This document shows positions 40,749-49,620 of a DNA stretch of 52,493 nt, piece by piece. Origin of the DNA: Sphingomonas sp. 32-62-10 (lineage in GTDB: Bacteria; Pseudomonadota; Alphaproteobacteria; Sphingomonadales; Sphingomonadaceae). Positions within the stretch are counted from its first letter, which is position 1. Each line of letters starts with the position of its first letter. Location: positions 1-52,493 of the forward strand of contig NCEE01000008.1 in assembly GCA_002280555.1 (NCBI GenBank), written 5' to 3'. The notes beneath the pieces are model-generated. The model was not told the origin of the DNA. It worked only from the letters and a program-made list of their open reading frames with translations, and did not search any database. The position numbers were made by a program, and so were the translations under genes.

Positions 40749-41893
40749 AGCAACGCCATGTGGTTGCGGTGGACCAATGCCGAGCGCGGGGCATAGCCCA
40801 GGATCGTGGCCTGATCCTCGCTGCGCTTGCCGCACAGCCGCGCGGCGTCTGTGGCGTCATATTCGCTTAGGCCGCGCGCGATGGCTGTACCTTGAGGACC
40901 GATGATCGCGACCAGATCGCCGCGCTTGAACTTGCCGGAAACGCCCGTGGCACCCGCCGCCAACAGGCTCTTTCCGCTCGCCAGTGCCGCGCTGGCCCCG
41001 GCATCCACAATAATCTCGCCCTTCGCCGTCAGGCCGCCCGATAGCCACGCTTTGCGCGCGCTCGCGCTACGTTCGGCCACAAACAATGTGCCGCGCCCGC
41101 TTTCGCCAAAAAGCTTTAGTGGATGATCGATCCGCCCCGAAGCGATGGCCAGCGCGATGCCTGCTCCCGTCGCGATCCGGGCAGCGGCGATCTTTGATGC
41201 CATCCCACCCGATCCCATGCCCGACGCGCTATCGCCGCTCGCCATCGCGTCGATTTTGCCATCGATCCGCTCGACGCGTTTAACCAACTGTGCATCGGGG
41301 TGGATGAGGGGGTTGGCGTCGAACAGCCCGTCCACATCGGACAACAGGATCACCCCATGCGCGCCCGCTGCCTGCGCCACCCGAGCGGCCAGCCGATCAT
41401 TGTCGCCGAACCGGATTTCCTCGGTTGCGACCGAATCATTTTCGTTCAGGACGGGCACGACACCCAGCGTCATCAGTCGGTTAAGCGTCGCCGACGCGTT
41501 GAGATAGCGTCGCCTATCCTCGAGATCATCAAGCGTGATGAGCATCTGGGCGGCGGTCAGCCCTTCGCCATCGAGCAGCTGAGCCCAGATCTGACTGAGC
41601 GCGATTTGCCCTGTGGCGGCTGCCGCCTGGGCATCTTCCAGGTTCGCGCGCCCGCCCTTGGCCAGCTTCAGCCGCCGAGCGCCTAGTGCAATCGCGCCTG
41701 ACGACACGACCGCAACCTGCTGCCCTGCCTTTACACGTGCCGCGATATCCGCCGCCAACGTCGCGAGCCAATCGCGTCGCACCTGCCCGTCGGGCGTGAC
41801 GAGCAACGACGATCCGACCTTAACGATCAGACGCGGGCAGGCTGCAGGGGAAAAGGAATCGCTCACCGTGGATCGGCTCAGATCGGCGACCAT
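40745..41893 (-). CDS. proB: Glutamate 5-kinase
   Basis: First enzyme of proline synthesis. 382 residues: kinase domain with LIVKVGSSLLVTPDG and VVSSGAIALGARRL, the LNENDSVATEEI loop, LLSDVDGLFDANP, GTGGMASK-like GMGSGGMASKIAAARIA, then a C-terminal PUA domain (about 285-370). The ATG at 41893 overlaps the obgE stop by 16 bases; an in-frame GTG at 41866 is an alternative. Together with obgE and the reductase it forms one minus-strand unit. Confidence 0.95.
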   Translation of the reverse strand: MVADLSRSTVSDSFSPAACPRLIVKVGSSLLVTPDGQVRRDWLATLAADIAARVKAGQQVAVVSSGAIALGARRLKLAKGGRANLEDAQAAAATGQIALSQIWAQLLDGEGLTAAQMLITLDDLEDRRRYLNASATLNRLMTLGVVPVLNENDSVATEEIRFGDNDRLAARVAQAAGAHGVILLSDVDGLFDANPLIHPDAQLVKRVERIDGKIDAMASGDSASGMGSGGMASKIAAARIATGAGIALAIASGRIDHPLKLFGESGRGTLFVAERSASARKAWLSGGLTAKGEIIVDAGASAALASGKSLLAAGATGVSGKFKRGDLVAIIGPQGTAIARGLSEYDATDAARLCGKRSEDQATILGYAPRSALVHRNHMALL

Positions 41894-42921
41894 TCCGCCG
41901 GTTCCTCGCTCTCCCCCGACGCGGGCGCCGCTTCGAGCGGGCCGATAGCGTCGACCAGCCGGTCGAGCACCGCAGGAATGCCTTCGCCGCCCGCGCCCGA
42001 AAGCAGCATCACCTCGGCCTTGCTCGCGCGTTTCAGCTTGGTGGCGAGTTTTTTCACCTCGGCGGCGGGGAGAGCGTCGATCTTGTTCAGGCCGATCACT
42101 TCGGGCTTGTCGATCAGCCCGGCGCCGTACGCATCAAGTTCTCCACGGACGATCCGGTAGTTTTCCACAGGGTTATCCTCGGTTGCATCCACAAGGTGGA
42201 GCAGCACCTTGCAGCGCTCGATATGGCCGAGGAACCGGTCGCCAATGCCCGCGCCGTCCGCCGCGCCCTCAATCAGACCGGGGATATCGGCAATCACGAA
42301 CTCGCGATTGTGGTGGCTCACGACGCCGAGTTGCGGGCGGGTGGTCGTGAAGGGATAGTCACCGACCTTCGCATTGGCATTGGTCGTCGCATTGATGAAG
42401 GTCGATTTGCCGGCATTGGGCAAGCCCACCAGCCCGGCATCGGCGAGCAGTTTCAGCCGCAGCCAGACCCAGCCTTCCTCGCCCGGCCAGCCAGTGCCAT
42501 GCTGGCGCGGGGTGCGGTTCGTCGACGTCTTGTAGCTGGCATTGCCGCGCCCGCCATCGCCGCCCCGCATGAAAACGGTGCGTTGGCCCGGCACGGTGAA
42601 GTCGGCGAGCACATGCTCGCGATCCTCGCTCAACACCTGGGTGCCGACGGGGACGCGGATGATGAGATCATCGCCGCCAGCGCCGGTGCGGTTCTGCCCT
42701 GCACCGCCCTTGCCGCGCGGCGCACGGAAATGCTGGGTGTAGCGAAAGTCGATCAGCGTGTTCAGGCCCGCAACGGCCTCAAAAATGATGTCGCCGCCTT
42801 TGCCGCCATTGCCGCCATTGGGGCCGCCATATTCAATGAACTTTTCACGGCGAAACGATACCGCGCCGGGGCCACCGGCGCCCGAACGGACGAAAATCTT
42901 GGCTTGATCGAGAAAATGCAT
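41878..42921 (-). CDS. obgE: GTPase Obg/CgtA
   Basis: Essential ribosome-associated GTPase. 347 residues: the Gly-rich Obg fold (DQAKIFVRSGAGGPGAVSF, GGNGGKGGDIIFEA), then the G domain with GLPNAGKSTFINATT (P loop), DIPGLIEGA (switch II), NKID. The C-terminal extension is short and acidic. In many bacteria obgE follows rplU-rpmA; here those genes are 2.4 kb upstream on the same strand, with a TetR/hydrolase/GNAT block between, suggesting an insertion. Confidence 0.95.
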   Translation of the reverse strand: MHFLDQAKIFVRSGAGGPGAVSFRREKFIEYGGPNGGNGGKGGDIIFEAVAGLNTLIDFRYTQHFRAPRGKGGAGQNRTGAGGDDLIIRVPVGTQVLSEDREHVLADFTVPGQRTVFMRGGDGGRGNASYKTSTNRTPRQHGTGWPGEEGWVWLRLKLLADAGLVGLPNAGKSTFINATTNANAKVGDYPFTTTRPQLGVVSHHNREFVIADIPGLIEGAADGAGIGDRFLGHIERCKVLLHLVDATEDNPVENYRIVRGELDAYGAGLIDKPEVIGLNKIDALPAAEVKKLATKLKRASKAEVMLLSGAGGEGIPAVLDRLVDAIGPLEAAPASGESEEPAEWSPI

Positions 42922-42967
42922 GGCGCACCTCTAGCGCAATGCAGCATTTTATCCAGTGCGGGGTCTT

Positions 42968-43567
42968 TCAGGTCTTTACCGGCAACCCAGCCGCCAGCCG
43001 TGATGCCGTAAGCTGACGCACCGCCAGCTCGCGGGCCATGCTGCGCGGCAGGCGGAGCGCATTCGCCATCGGGCCGCCCAACAGGGCATCGCCCAGCGCC
43101 ATCAGCACCAGCGATAATGTTTCTTCGTGCAGGGCAGGGCCGTGCATGTCCTTATCCTCGGCCAGCTGATCGACCAGGCCGTGGATCGCTTCCAGGATCG
43201 GATCGAGCGCGTCTTCGTTGCCCGACAGGATCATCCAGCTGGCAAGCGCGCCAGCGCCTTCCTTCCCGAAGGCATCGAACGTCAAGTCGACGACTTCGCG
43301 CGGATCATGATCGCCCGTGCGGGCGCGCATGACGGCGGCAGCGATGGTATCGACAATGGTGCCGGCCATGCTGGCGATCAGCGCCTTTTGCAGCCCCGCC
43401 GCAGAGCCGAAATGGTGGAGCAGATTGGCATGCGTCCGCCCGATGCGGGCCGCGACTGCCTTTAGTGTCACCGCCTGTGGCCCTGCCTCAAGCAGCAGCG
43501 CGCGCGCCGCATCCAGCGCATTGTCGCGTGATTCTTCCGGGGAGAGACGGCGGCGGGCTATTGACAC
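42968..43567 (-). CDS. TetR family regulator
   Basis: 199 residues. HTH VTLKAVAARIGRTHANLLHHF then GSAAGLQKAL. Start is a GTG at 43567 without a visible ribosome site; it lies inside the first of two 20-bp operator-like repeats, so translation may be leaderless. Divergent from a metal-dependent hydrolase, probably its target and itself autoregulated. The ligand is unknown. Confidence 0.82.
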   Translation of the reverse strand: MSIARRRLSPEESRDNALDAARALLLEAGPQAVTLKAVAARIGRTHANLLHHFGSAAGLQKALIASMAGTIVDTIAAAVMRARTGDHDPREVVDLTFDAFGKEGAGALASWMILSGNEDALDPILEAIHGLVDQLAEDKDMHGPALHEETLSLVLMALGDALLGGPMANALRLPRSMARELAVRQLTASRLAAGLPVKT

Positions 43568-43602
43568 GAGTGTAAGTACGACCTATTGACATGAGTGTAA
43601 GT
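43558..43602. promoter_or_regulatory. Tandem 20-bp operator-like repeats between TetR and hydrolase
   Basis: Two copies of a 20-bp word (43558-43577 and 43583-43602) differ at one base only and are 25 bp apart, two and a half helix turns. Each contains TTGACA and a dyad core ACA(C/T)GAGTGT. The TTGACA could also be a -35 box toward the hydrolase. The first overlaps the TetR start codon, so binding would repress both genes. Confidence 0.65.
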
Positions 43603-43636
43603 TGAGAACCCAGAGTCATTCTGTTCGGAGGTTTTT

Positions 43637-44506
43637 GTGGCGAAAGCAACCAGTCCTGATGATTTGACGATCACGCCGCGCGATCTGCGTTTTGGCCGCA
43701 CCCAGAAAATGGGTCGCTGGTGGTTGAATAATGATCCCTATGCCACTGCCTTCTATAACGCCTTGTCGGTCACCTTTCCCAAGGGTGAGGGTTATTTCAT
43801 CGACAGCGTCCGGCAGTTTCGCGAGGGAACGCCGCCCAAGCTGAATGCTGAGATCAACGCGTTCATCAAGCAGGAAGTGATGCACACGCGCGAGCATGTG
43901 GCGTTCAACCGTCATGTCGTCGATCAGGGCTATGACGTCACCTTGCTCGAACGCCATGTCGACGAGGCGCTTGCGCTCACCAAGGGCCGTCCGCCGATCG
44001 CCAATCTTGCCGCGACCATGGCGCTCGAGCATTTCACCGCAATCATCGCGCATGAACTGATCGCCACGCCCGCGCATCTGGCGGGCGGTGAGCAGCAGCC
44101 GGTCGCGCTGTGGCGCTGGCACGCCGCCGAGGAAATCGAGCATAAGGGCGTCGCCTATGACACTTGGCTGCATGCCACGCGTGATTGGCCGCGCTTCACC
44201 CGCTGGCGTGTCAAAGCGATCGTGATGCTGCTGACGACGTTCAAATTCTTTGAAGGGCGCCGCAAAGGCATGCTCGAACTGTTGCGGCAGGACGGGCTGA
44301 CCGGCCCCGTCGTCTGGGCAAAGCTTGCCTGGTATGTGTTCGGCAACCCCGGCATGGGCCGCAAGGTAATGGGGGCATGGTTCTCGTTTTTCCTCCCCGG
44401 TTTTCATCCGTGGAACCATGACGATCGCAAACTGATTGCGCTTGCCGAAAGCGATTATGAAGCGGCGGTGCTCCCGCGCGCTGACAGGGAATTGGCAGCG
44501 GCCTGA
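43637..44506 (+). CDS. Predicted metal-dependent hydrolase (PF10118-like)
   Basis: 289 residues from GTG 43637 after GGAGG. The protein is rich in conserved His and Glu: FIKQEVMHTREHVAFNRHV, ALEHFTAIIAHEL, WHAAEEIEHKGVAYDTW. These match the predicted metal-dependent hydrolase family PF10118, whose helical pattern with Glu-x6-His resembles ferritin-like di-metal sites. Function unknown; TetR control suggests response to a small hydrophobic compound. Confidence 0.82.
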   Translation: MAKATSPDDLTITPRDLRFGRTQKMGRWWLNNDPYATAFYNALSVTFPKGEGYFIDSVRQFREGTPPKLNAEINAFIKQEVMHTREHVAFNRHVVDQGYDVTLLERHVDEALALTKGRPPIANLAATMALEHFTAIIAHELIATPAHLAGGEQQPVALWRWHAAEEIEHKGVAYDTWLHATRDWPRFTRWRVKAIVMLLTTFKFFEGRRKGMLELLRQDGLTGPVVWAKLAWYVFGNPGMGRKVMGAWFSFFLPGFHPWNHDDRKLIALAESDYEAAVLPRADRELAAA

Positions 44507-44527
44507 CCCCTTCGGTCGCTGCGTTTA

Positions 44528-44570
44528 GCCGTTCGGGCAGGGCATCGCCCCGCCCGAACGGCATTTTTAT
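44528..44570 (+). terminator. Intrinsic terminator after the hydrolase gene
   Basis: GCCGTTCGGGC (44528-44538) and GCCCGAACGGC (44552-44562) form a perfect 11-bp stem, followed by ATTTTTAT. It ends the hydrolase transcript just before the convergent GNAT gene. Confidence 0.9.
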
Positions 44571-44571
44571 G

Positions 44572-45126
44572 TCACGCTGCCATACGCTCCGGGTCTTCAC
44601 ACGATCCCTCTTCGGACAGGTCGAGTTCCAGCGTCGCGCAGGGCTTGTCGATGCCGAGCGCCAGGCAGTGACGCATTTCGACGCCTGTCGTGTGGAAACC
44701 GAGCTTCGCCAGCACGCGTCCCGATGCGGGGTTGTCGATGAAATAGCCCGACCTCAGCCGCTTCAGCCCCATCGCGTGGCAGGCAATCCCCAGCATCGCG
44801 CGACCAGCCTCGGTTGCATAACCGCGGCCCCACGCATTGGGGGTCAACCAATAGCCGATCTCGTGCCCGCCCTTTACGGCATCGGGATGAATCCCGATCG
44901 CGCCGATCAGGCGGGGGGAGGGACCTTCATGCGCCATGATGAGCAGCGTCAGGTCGCGCCGTCCCTGCGGTCGCTTTAGCCATTCGGCGGCATGATCGAC
45001 GCTGTAGGGCCAAGGCAGCGTGGCTAGCTTGAACGCCACGGCTTCATGCGCAATCGCGTTGGTCAGCACAGCCGCATCCTCCGGCCAGCCGGGGCGCAGC
45101 GTCAATCTGGGGGTCCGAGCGAACAT
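44572..45126 (-). CDS. GNAT family N-acetyltransferase (RimJ-like)
   Basis: 184 residues. MFARTPRLTLRPGWPEDAAV begins the fold; the acetyl-CoA region is IGYWLTPNAWGRGYATEAGRAM and the C-terminal NPASGRVLAKLGFHTTGVE. These are features of the RimJ/RimL-type acetyltransferase_3 subgroup. ATG 45126 follows GGAGA; the frame is open to 45264 but that part is not conserved. Substrate unknown. Confidence 0.88.
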   Translation of the reverse strand: MFARTPRLTLRPGWPEDAAVLTNAIAHEAVAFKLATLPWPYSVDHAAEWLKRPQGRRDLTLLIMAHEGPSPRLIGAIGIHPDAVKGGHEIGYWLTPNAWGRGYATEAGRAMLGIACHAMGLKRLRSGYFIDNPASGRVLAKLGFHTTGVEMRHCLALGIDKPCATLELDLSEEGSCEDPERMAA

Positions 45127-45202
45127 CCTAACTCTCCTCGTCGGTCGGCTTGCCGCTCGCACGCCGGGATGACGGTTGCGCGACAAAGCTGTTGAGGGAG
45201 CA

Positions 45203-45237
45203 AGAAAAAAGGGAGCCTGGGTGGACCCGGCTCCCTT
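45203..45237 (-). terminator. Intrinsic terminator of the rplU-rpmA operon
   Basis: On the minus strand AAGGGAGCC (45237-45229) pairs with GGCTCCCTT (45217-45209) around 11 bases, followed by a T run (45210-45205). An additional 7-bp hairpin (GGGTAAC 45281-45287 with GTTACCC 45295-45301) lies between it and the rpmA stop. Confidence 0.9.
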
Positions 45238-45305
45238 GTTTGGCTGGTGCCGCCTGCGCGACACCCCGGATCACCCTGGTGGGTAACCCGGTTGGTTACC
45301 CGATG

Positions 45306-45581
45306 TTATTCGGCGGCAATCGCCATCTCTGCCGGTGCTACCGAACAGAAGGTTCGACCAAGTTTGCCCGAATGGAATTCGACGCGGCCTTCGACCAGCG
45401 CGAACAGCGTGTGATCCTTGCCGATGCCGACATTGCGGCCCGGATAGAACTTCGTCCCGCGCTGGCGCACGAGGATGTTGCCGGGGACGACTTCCTGCCC
45501 GCCGAACTTCTTCACGCCAAGGCGACGGCCTGCTGAGTCGCGACCGTTGCGCGAAGAGCCGCCTGCTTTCTTATGTGCCAT
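45306..45581 (-). CDS. rpmA: 50S ribosomal protein L27
   Basis: 91 residues. AHKKAGGSSRNGRDSAGRR and LGVKKFGGQ then GNILVRQRGTKFYPG are diagnostic. L27's flexible N terminus reaches the peptidyl-transferase centre. It follows rplU by 25 bases. Confidence 0.97.
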   Translation of the reverse strand: MAHKKAGGSSRNGRDSAGRRLGVKKFGGQEVVPGNILVRQRGTKFYPGRNVGIGKDHTLFALVEGRVEFHSGKLGRTFCSVAPAEMAIAAE

Positions 45582-45606
45582 TGTCTGTCTTCCTCAGGAT
45601 TCGTTT

Positions 45607-45975
45607 TTACGCTTCGGCGCTCTGGGCTTCGCCTTCGGGCGCTGCCTTCTTGGCCTTGGCGGGCTTCTTATCTTCGGCAGCGCCGATGCTCAGGATCTTC
45701 AGGATCGTGTGCTGCTGGCGGTGGCCGTTGCGGCGGCGATAATTGTGGCGGCGACGCTTCTTGAAGACGATGACCTTCTCGCCCTTCGCCTGCGCGATGA
45801 TTTCCGCAGCAACCGTCAAGCCTTCGACTGACTTCAGCTCGGCGCCTTCGCCCGCGAGCAGCACATCACCGAGCGTGATCGACGCACCGGCTTCACCGTC
45901 GAGCTTTTCGACGACGATCTTGTCTCCAGCGGCAACGCGGTATTGCTTGCCGCCCGTGCGCACGACTGCGAACAT
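45607..45975 (-). CDS. rplU: 50S ribosomal protein L21
   Basis: 122 residues from ATG 45975. MFAVVRTGGKQYRVAAGDKI and VFKKRRRHNYRRRNGHRQ are typical. The C terminus carries an Ala/Lys/Glu-rich extension of about 25 residues beyond the conserved core, common in alphaproteobacteria. Frames open to 46116 run into the promoter and are not used. Confidence 0.96.
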   Translation of the reverse strand: MFAVVRTGGKQYRVAAGDKIVVEKLDGEAGASITLGDVLLAGEGAELKSVEGLTVAAEIIAQAKGEKVIVFKKRRRHNYRRRNGHRQQHTILKILSIGAAEDKKPAKAKKAAPEGEAQSAEA

Positions 45976-46036
45976 GGCTAAAATCTCTTTCAAATAGATC
46001 ACCCCACGCACGGCGGACCGGCGCGGAAAGAGGGGC

Positions 46037-46065
46037 GAATTATGCGACGAGGCTGATTCTGTCAA
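46037..46065 (-). promoter_or_regulatory. Sigma-70-type promoter of rplU-rpmA
   Basis: On the minus strand a perfect TTGACA (46065-46060), 17-base spacer and TAATTC (46042-46037) point at rplU. Predicted start near 46030 gives a leader of about 55 bases. Confidence 0.6.
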
Positions 46066-46100
46066 CCACAGAGCGGATTGGCCTGTCAGTGATTGTCCTA

Positions 46101-46118
46101 TGTTGCTTTGCAGCAACA
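46101..46118. promoter_or_regulatory. 7-bp palindrome upstream of the TonB receptor gene
   Basis: TGTTGCT (46101-46107) and AGCAACA (46112-46118) form a perfect inverted repeat around TTGC. It is in the divergent region between rplU and the TonB receptor gene, and may be a binding site for a regulator of the receptor. Confidence 0.35.
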
Positions 46119-46235
46119 GCCGAATGACATTCGTATGACGGTTAACTGCGTAGCATTGTTACGCTGAACTGCTGAGATATGATCATTTTTATGCGGCAGA
46201 TGTCGCAAGATTATTATTTTCCGAGGGGGAATCAG

Positions 46236-48848
46236 ATGCGTGCTCACAACCTTACCCGTCTGGCGATTTCGGCGTCGGCGCTCGCTATGTTGCTGGCGGC
46301 GCCTGCCTATGCACAAACGGCACCCGGCGATCCGGTTGCGACCGAAGAAGAAGCGCCTGCCGACCCCGCGATCATTGTTACGGGCAGTCGCTTTTCAGGT
46401 CGCACTGCTGCTGACAGCACCGTTCCGATCGACGTGATCGCCGCCGAACAGCTAACCCGAGGTGGTGCAACCGAAACGAACAAGCTGCTGAACCAGCTGG
46501 TCCCTTCGTTCAACTTCCCGCAGCCGTCACTCACCGACGGGACCGATTCGTTGCGTCCCGCCACGCTGCGTGGCTTGGCGCCTGACCAGACGCTCGTGCT
46601 GATCAACGGCAAGCGCCGCCATACGTCAGCGCTGCTTAATCTCAACGGATCGGTCGGGCGCGGGTCGTCGGCGGTCGATCTCAACCAAATTCCAGCCGTT
46701 GCGATCGAACGGATCGAAGTGCTGCGCGATGGCGCATCGTCGCAATATGGGTCGGACGCGATTGCGGGTGTCATCAACATCCAGCTGAACAAGAAGGCAG
46801 GCGTCCAGACGCTGGTCACCTATGGCCGATACATCACGACGCTGGATGGTGTACCCGACGTGACGGGCGTCTTGACCGGCCCTAATGGCCTCCCAGTGAT
46901 TGCCACGGCGGGCGGCGGCAACAATGATTTGCTGACGTTGACCGATACAGGCCGAGACAAGACCGTTGGCGACGGCAATACGCTGACCATCGCCGCGCGG
47001 GTCGGCTTGCCTGTCGGTGATGACGGCTATCTGGTGTTTTCGGGCCAGTTTCGTGACCGTGACCCAACCAACCGGTCGGCCGCCGATCCGCGTCGCCAGT
47101 ATGCCACCATCGGTGATCCACGCGAATTGACGATTAACCGGTTCAACCACCGCTATGGCGACGGCCAGGTCGAAGACTTCAACTTCTTCGTCAATGGCGG
47201 CTATGATTTGATGCCGGATGTCGAGCTGTATGCTTTTGGCAGCTATGGCATTCGCGACGGCAATGGTGCTGGGTTTTTCCGCCGGCCCAATGATGCCCGC
47301 AACCGCGATTTCGCCGCTTCGACCACGACGTTCGTTCCCTTCTATGCCGATGGTTTCCTGCCGCTCATCAATTCGCAGATCGAAGATGTGGCCGGTGCGG
47401 TAGGACTGAAGGGTGACATTGGCAGCGGCATTCTAGCCGATCTGTCGGTTGTCTATGGATCGAACCAGCTCGATTACATCGTGTCGAACAGCTTCAACGT
47501 CTCGCTGGGCGGGATCAACAGCCCCCGGGTGTTCGATGCGGGCGGCATCGCTGCTGGGCAGACGGTGGTGAACCTCGATCTCAGCAAGCGGTTCGACGTC
47601 GGCTTTGTCGAAAGTTTCGGCATCGCGGTTGGCGGTGAATTCCGTGATGAGAATTTCAAGATCCGCGCCGGGTCAGTATCGAGCTTCATCAACGGACCTT
47701 TCTCTGCAGCACCTTTCAACGGTGCCGGCGGCGCGCAGGTGTTTCCGGGCTTCCGCCCGAACAATGCCGTCGATGTGTCGCGCAACAGCTTTGCTTTCTA
47801 CGGCGAAATCGACACCAGCATCACCAAGACGCTGACGTTGCAGGTTGCCGGTCGCTACGAACGCTTCTCTGATTTCGGCAGCACGGTAAACGGCAAGGTT
47901 GCCGGGCGATGGGAATTCCTGCCTGGCTATGCGATCCGCGGATCGGTCTCGACTGGTTTCCGCGCGCCGAGCCTGGCGCAGCAATTCTTCGAGACCACAT
48001 CGACCAACAACGTCAACGGGACGCTGATCGAAATCGGTACCTTCCCGGTTTCCGACCCAGTTGCCGTGGCGCTTGGGTCGCGCCAGCTTGAAGCGGAAAA
48101 GGCCACCAATTTCGGTGGCGGCTTTGCCTTGAACCCCTTCGACGGCTTCTCGCTCACTGCCGATTACTACAACATCCGAATCCGCGATCGTGTGGTGTTG
48201 ACCGAAAACCTTCAGGGCGCTGCGGTGGTCGGCATTCTCACAGCGGCAGGCATCAATAACGTCACGTCGGCCCGCTTTTTCGTCAATGGCGTCAACACCA
48301 AGACCCAGGGTGTCGACATTGTTGCAACCTATAAAGTTCCGGAGTTCGGGCTGGGCCTCTTCCGTTTGACTGCTGGGTATAACTATAACGAAACCACGAT
48401 CACCCGCCGGGCAACGTTGCCATCCTTGCCAGGTCTGACCCTGTTCGGTCGCGCTGAATCATTCCGCCTCACCGATGGTCAGCCGCAGGACAAGCTGAAC
48501 CTGTCGGTGGATTGGAGCCTTGATCGCTTCTCGGCCACGTTCCGCACCAATCGCTTTGGTTCGGTCTTTGTCGCCGGCACCTCGACCAATCTCGCCGTCG
48601 CCCAAGGGGCAGGGCCAGCCGATTTCACGCTGTCGCCGAAATGGGTGAGCGACGTCGAAATTCGCGCCAAGGTGTATCAGGGCATCGAGCTGGCGGTGGG
48701 TGCTGATAACGTGTTCGATACCTATCCGGATCGCGTGCCCGCCGGCGGCGTGTTCGGCGTCAACGGGTTCTTCTTGCCCTATTCGAACCTGTCGCCCTTC
48801 GGGTTCAACGGGCGCTTCCTCTATGGCCGTATCTCTGCCAGCTTCTGA
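46236..48848 (+). CDS. TonB-dependent outer membrane receptor
   Basis: 870 residues from ATG 46236 after CCGAGGGGGA. Signal peptide LAISASALAMLLAAPAYAQ; then the TonB-box-like region (PAIIVTGSRFSG), plug domain (STVPIDVIAAEQLTRGG, LRGLAPDQTLVLINGKRRH, IERIEVLRDGASSQYGSDAI), and a beta barrel ending in the aromatic C terminus (GRFLYGRISASF). The substrate cannot be inferred; no transporter or enzyme neighbours are present. Flanked by its own strong terminator, so it is a single-gene unit. Confidence 0.93.
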   Translation: MRAHNLTRLAISASALAMLLAAPAYAQTAPGDPVATEEEAPADPAIIVTGSRFSGRTAADSTVPIDVIAAEQLTRGGATETNKLLNQLVPSFNFPQPSLTDGTDSLRPATLRGLAPDQTLVLINGKRRHTSALLNLNGSVGRGSSAVDLNQIPAVAIERIEVLRDGASSQYGSDAIAGVINIQLNKKAGVQTLVTYGRYITTLDGVPDVTGVLTGPNGLPVIATAGGGNNDLLTLTDTGRDKTVGDGNTLTIAARVGLPVGDDGYLVFSGQFRDRDPTNRSAADPRRQYATIGDPRELTINRFNHRYGDGQVEDFNFFVNGGYDLMPDVELYAFGSYGIRDGNGAGFFRRPNDARNRDFAASTTTFVPFYADGFLPLINSQIEDVAGAVGLKGDIGSGILADLSVVYGSNQLDYIVSNSFNVSLGGINSPRVFDAGGIAAGQTVVNLDLSKRFDVGFVESFGIAVGGEFRDENFKIRAGSVSSFINGPFSAAPFNGAGGAQVFPGFRPNNAVDVSRNSFAFYGEIDTSITKTLTLQVAGRYERFSDFGSTVNGKVAGRWEFLPGYAIRGSVSTGFRAPSLAQQFFETTSTNNVNGTLIEIGTFPVSDPVAVALGSRQLEAEKATNFGGGFALNPFDGFSLTADYYNIRIRDRVVLTENLQGAAVVGILTAAGINNVTSARFFVNGVNTKTQGVDIVATYKVPEFGLGLFRLTAGYNYNETTITRRATLPSLPGLTLFGRAESFRLTDGQPQDKLNLSVDWSLDRFSATFRTNRFGSVFVAGTSTNLAVAQGAGPADFTLSPKWVSDVEIRAKVYQGIELAVGADNVFDTYPDRVPAGGVFGVNGFFLPYSNLSPFGFNGRFLYGRISASF

Positions 48849-48870
48849 TCGATCGGTCACCAACACAGAA

Positions 48871-48898
48871 AAAGGGGGCTGCGAGGCCCCCTTTTTTT
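48871..48898 (+). terminator. Strong intrinsic terminator after the TonB receptor
   Basis: AAAGGGGGC (48871-48879) and GCCCCCTTT (48886-48894) with a 6-base loop and seven T. The A run on the other side makes it usable in both directions, thus also for hspQ. Confidence 0.93.
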
Positions 48899-48933
48899 AT
48901 TCGGTCGATTGTCTTGCGTTGATCTAACTGGTT

Positions 48934-49314
48934 CTAGTGGCGGTGCTCACGGCGCAAATTGTAGCGGCCATCGACATAATCGGTGAACAGGCCTGAGATC
49001 GCCGGGTGATCGACCGGCTCCTCGCTATCGTCGAGCACCAGATTCTGCTGGCTGACATAGGCGACATAGCTGCTCTCCACATTCTCGGCGAGCAGGTGAT
49101 AGAAAGGCTGGTCCTTGCGCGGGCGGATATCGAGCGGGATCGCATCATACCATTCTTCGCTGTTGGCGAAGACCGGATCGACATCGAAAATGACCCCACG
49201 GAAATCGAACACACGGTGCCGCACCACATCACCAATGGCAAAGCTGGCATGGGCAACCGGGGGCAGCACGATGCTGGAATCGGAGGGGAGGGTGGGGATG
49301 TGAGTGCGATGCAT
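48934..49314 (-). CDS. hspQ: Heat shock protein HspQ (hemimethylated DNA-binding YccV family)
   Basis: 126 residues. The core GDVVRHRVFDFRGVIFDVDP, EEWYDAIP, RPRKDQPFYHLLAEN and YVAYVSQQNL matches the YccV/HspQ domain, an accelerator of Lon proteolysis in enterobacteria and reported to bind hemimethylated DNA. The first 20 residues and the C-terminal HRH tail are not conserved. Its regulator in this organism is unknown. Confidence 0.9.
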   Translation of the reverse strand: MHRTHIPTLPSDSSIVLPPVAHASFAIGDVVRHRVFDFRGVIFDVDPVFANSEEWYDAIPLDIRPRKDQPFYHLLAENVESSYVAYVSQQNLVLDDSEEPVDHPAISGLFTDYVDGRYNLRREHRH

Positions 49315-49447
49315 AGATACAATCTAGTGGTTGTTGCGCGCTGCACAAGCGGCATGCTTGTAACACCGGAATGTTTGGGCTAGAGGCCCGCCTTCGACCG
49401 ATCCGCGGCACCATTTTATTTGAATGGCGGGCGTGAGATTCCCTCGC

Positions 49448-49537
<90 letters not shown>

Positions 49538-49620
49538 TTTATCCAACAATTGGCGACACGTACGCACTCTCAATAAGGCGGTGCTTGTCGTTCAAGCTGG
49601 GTGTGGGCGGCTTCGGCCCA

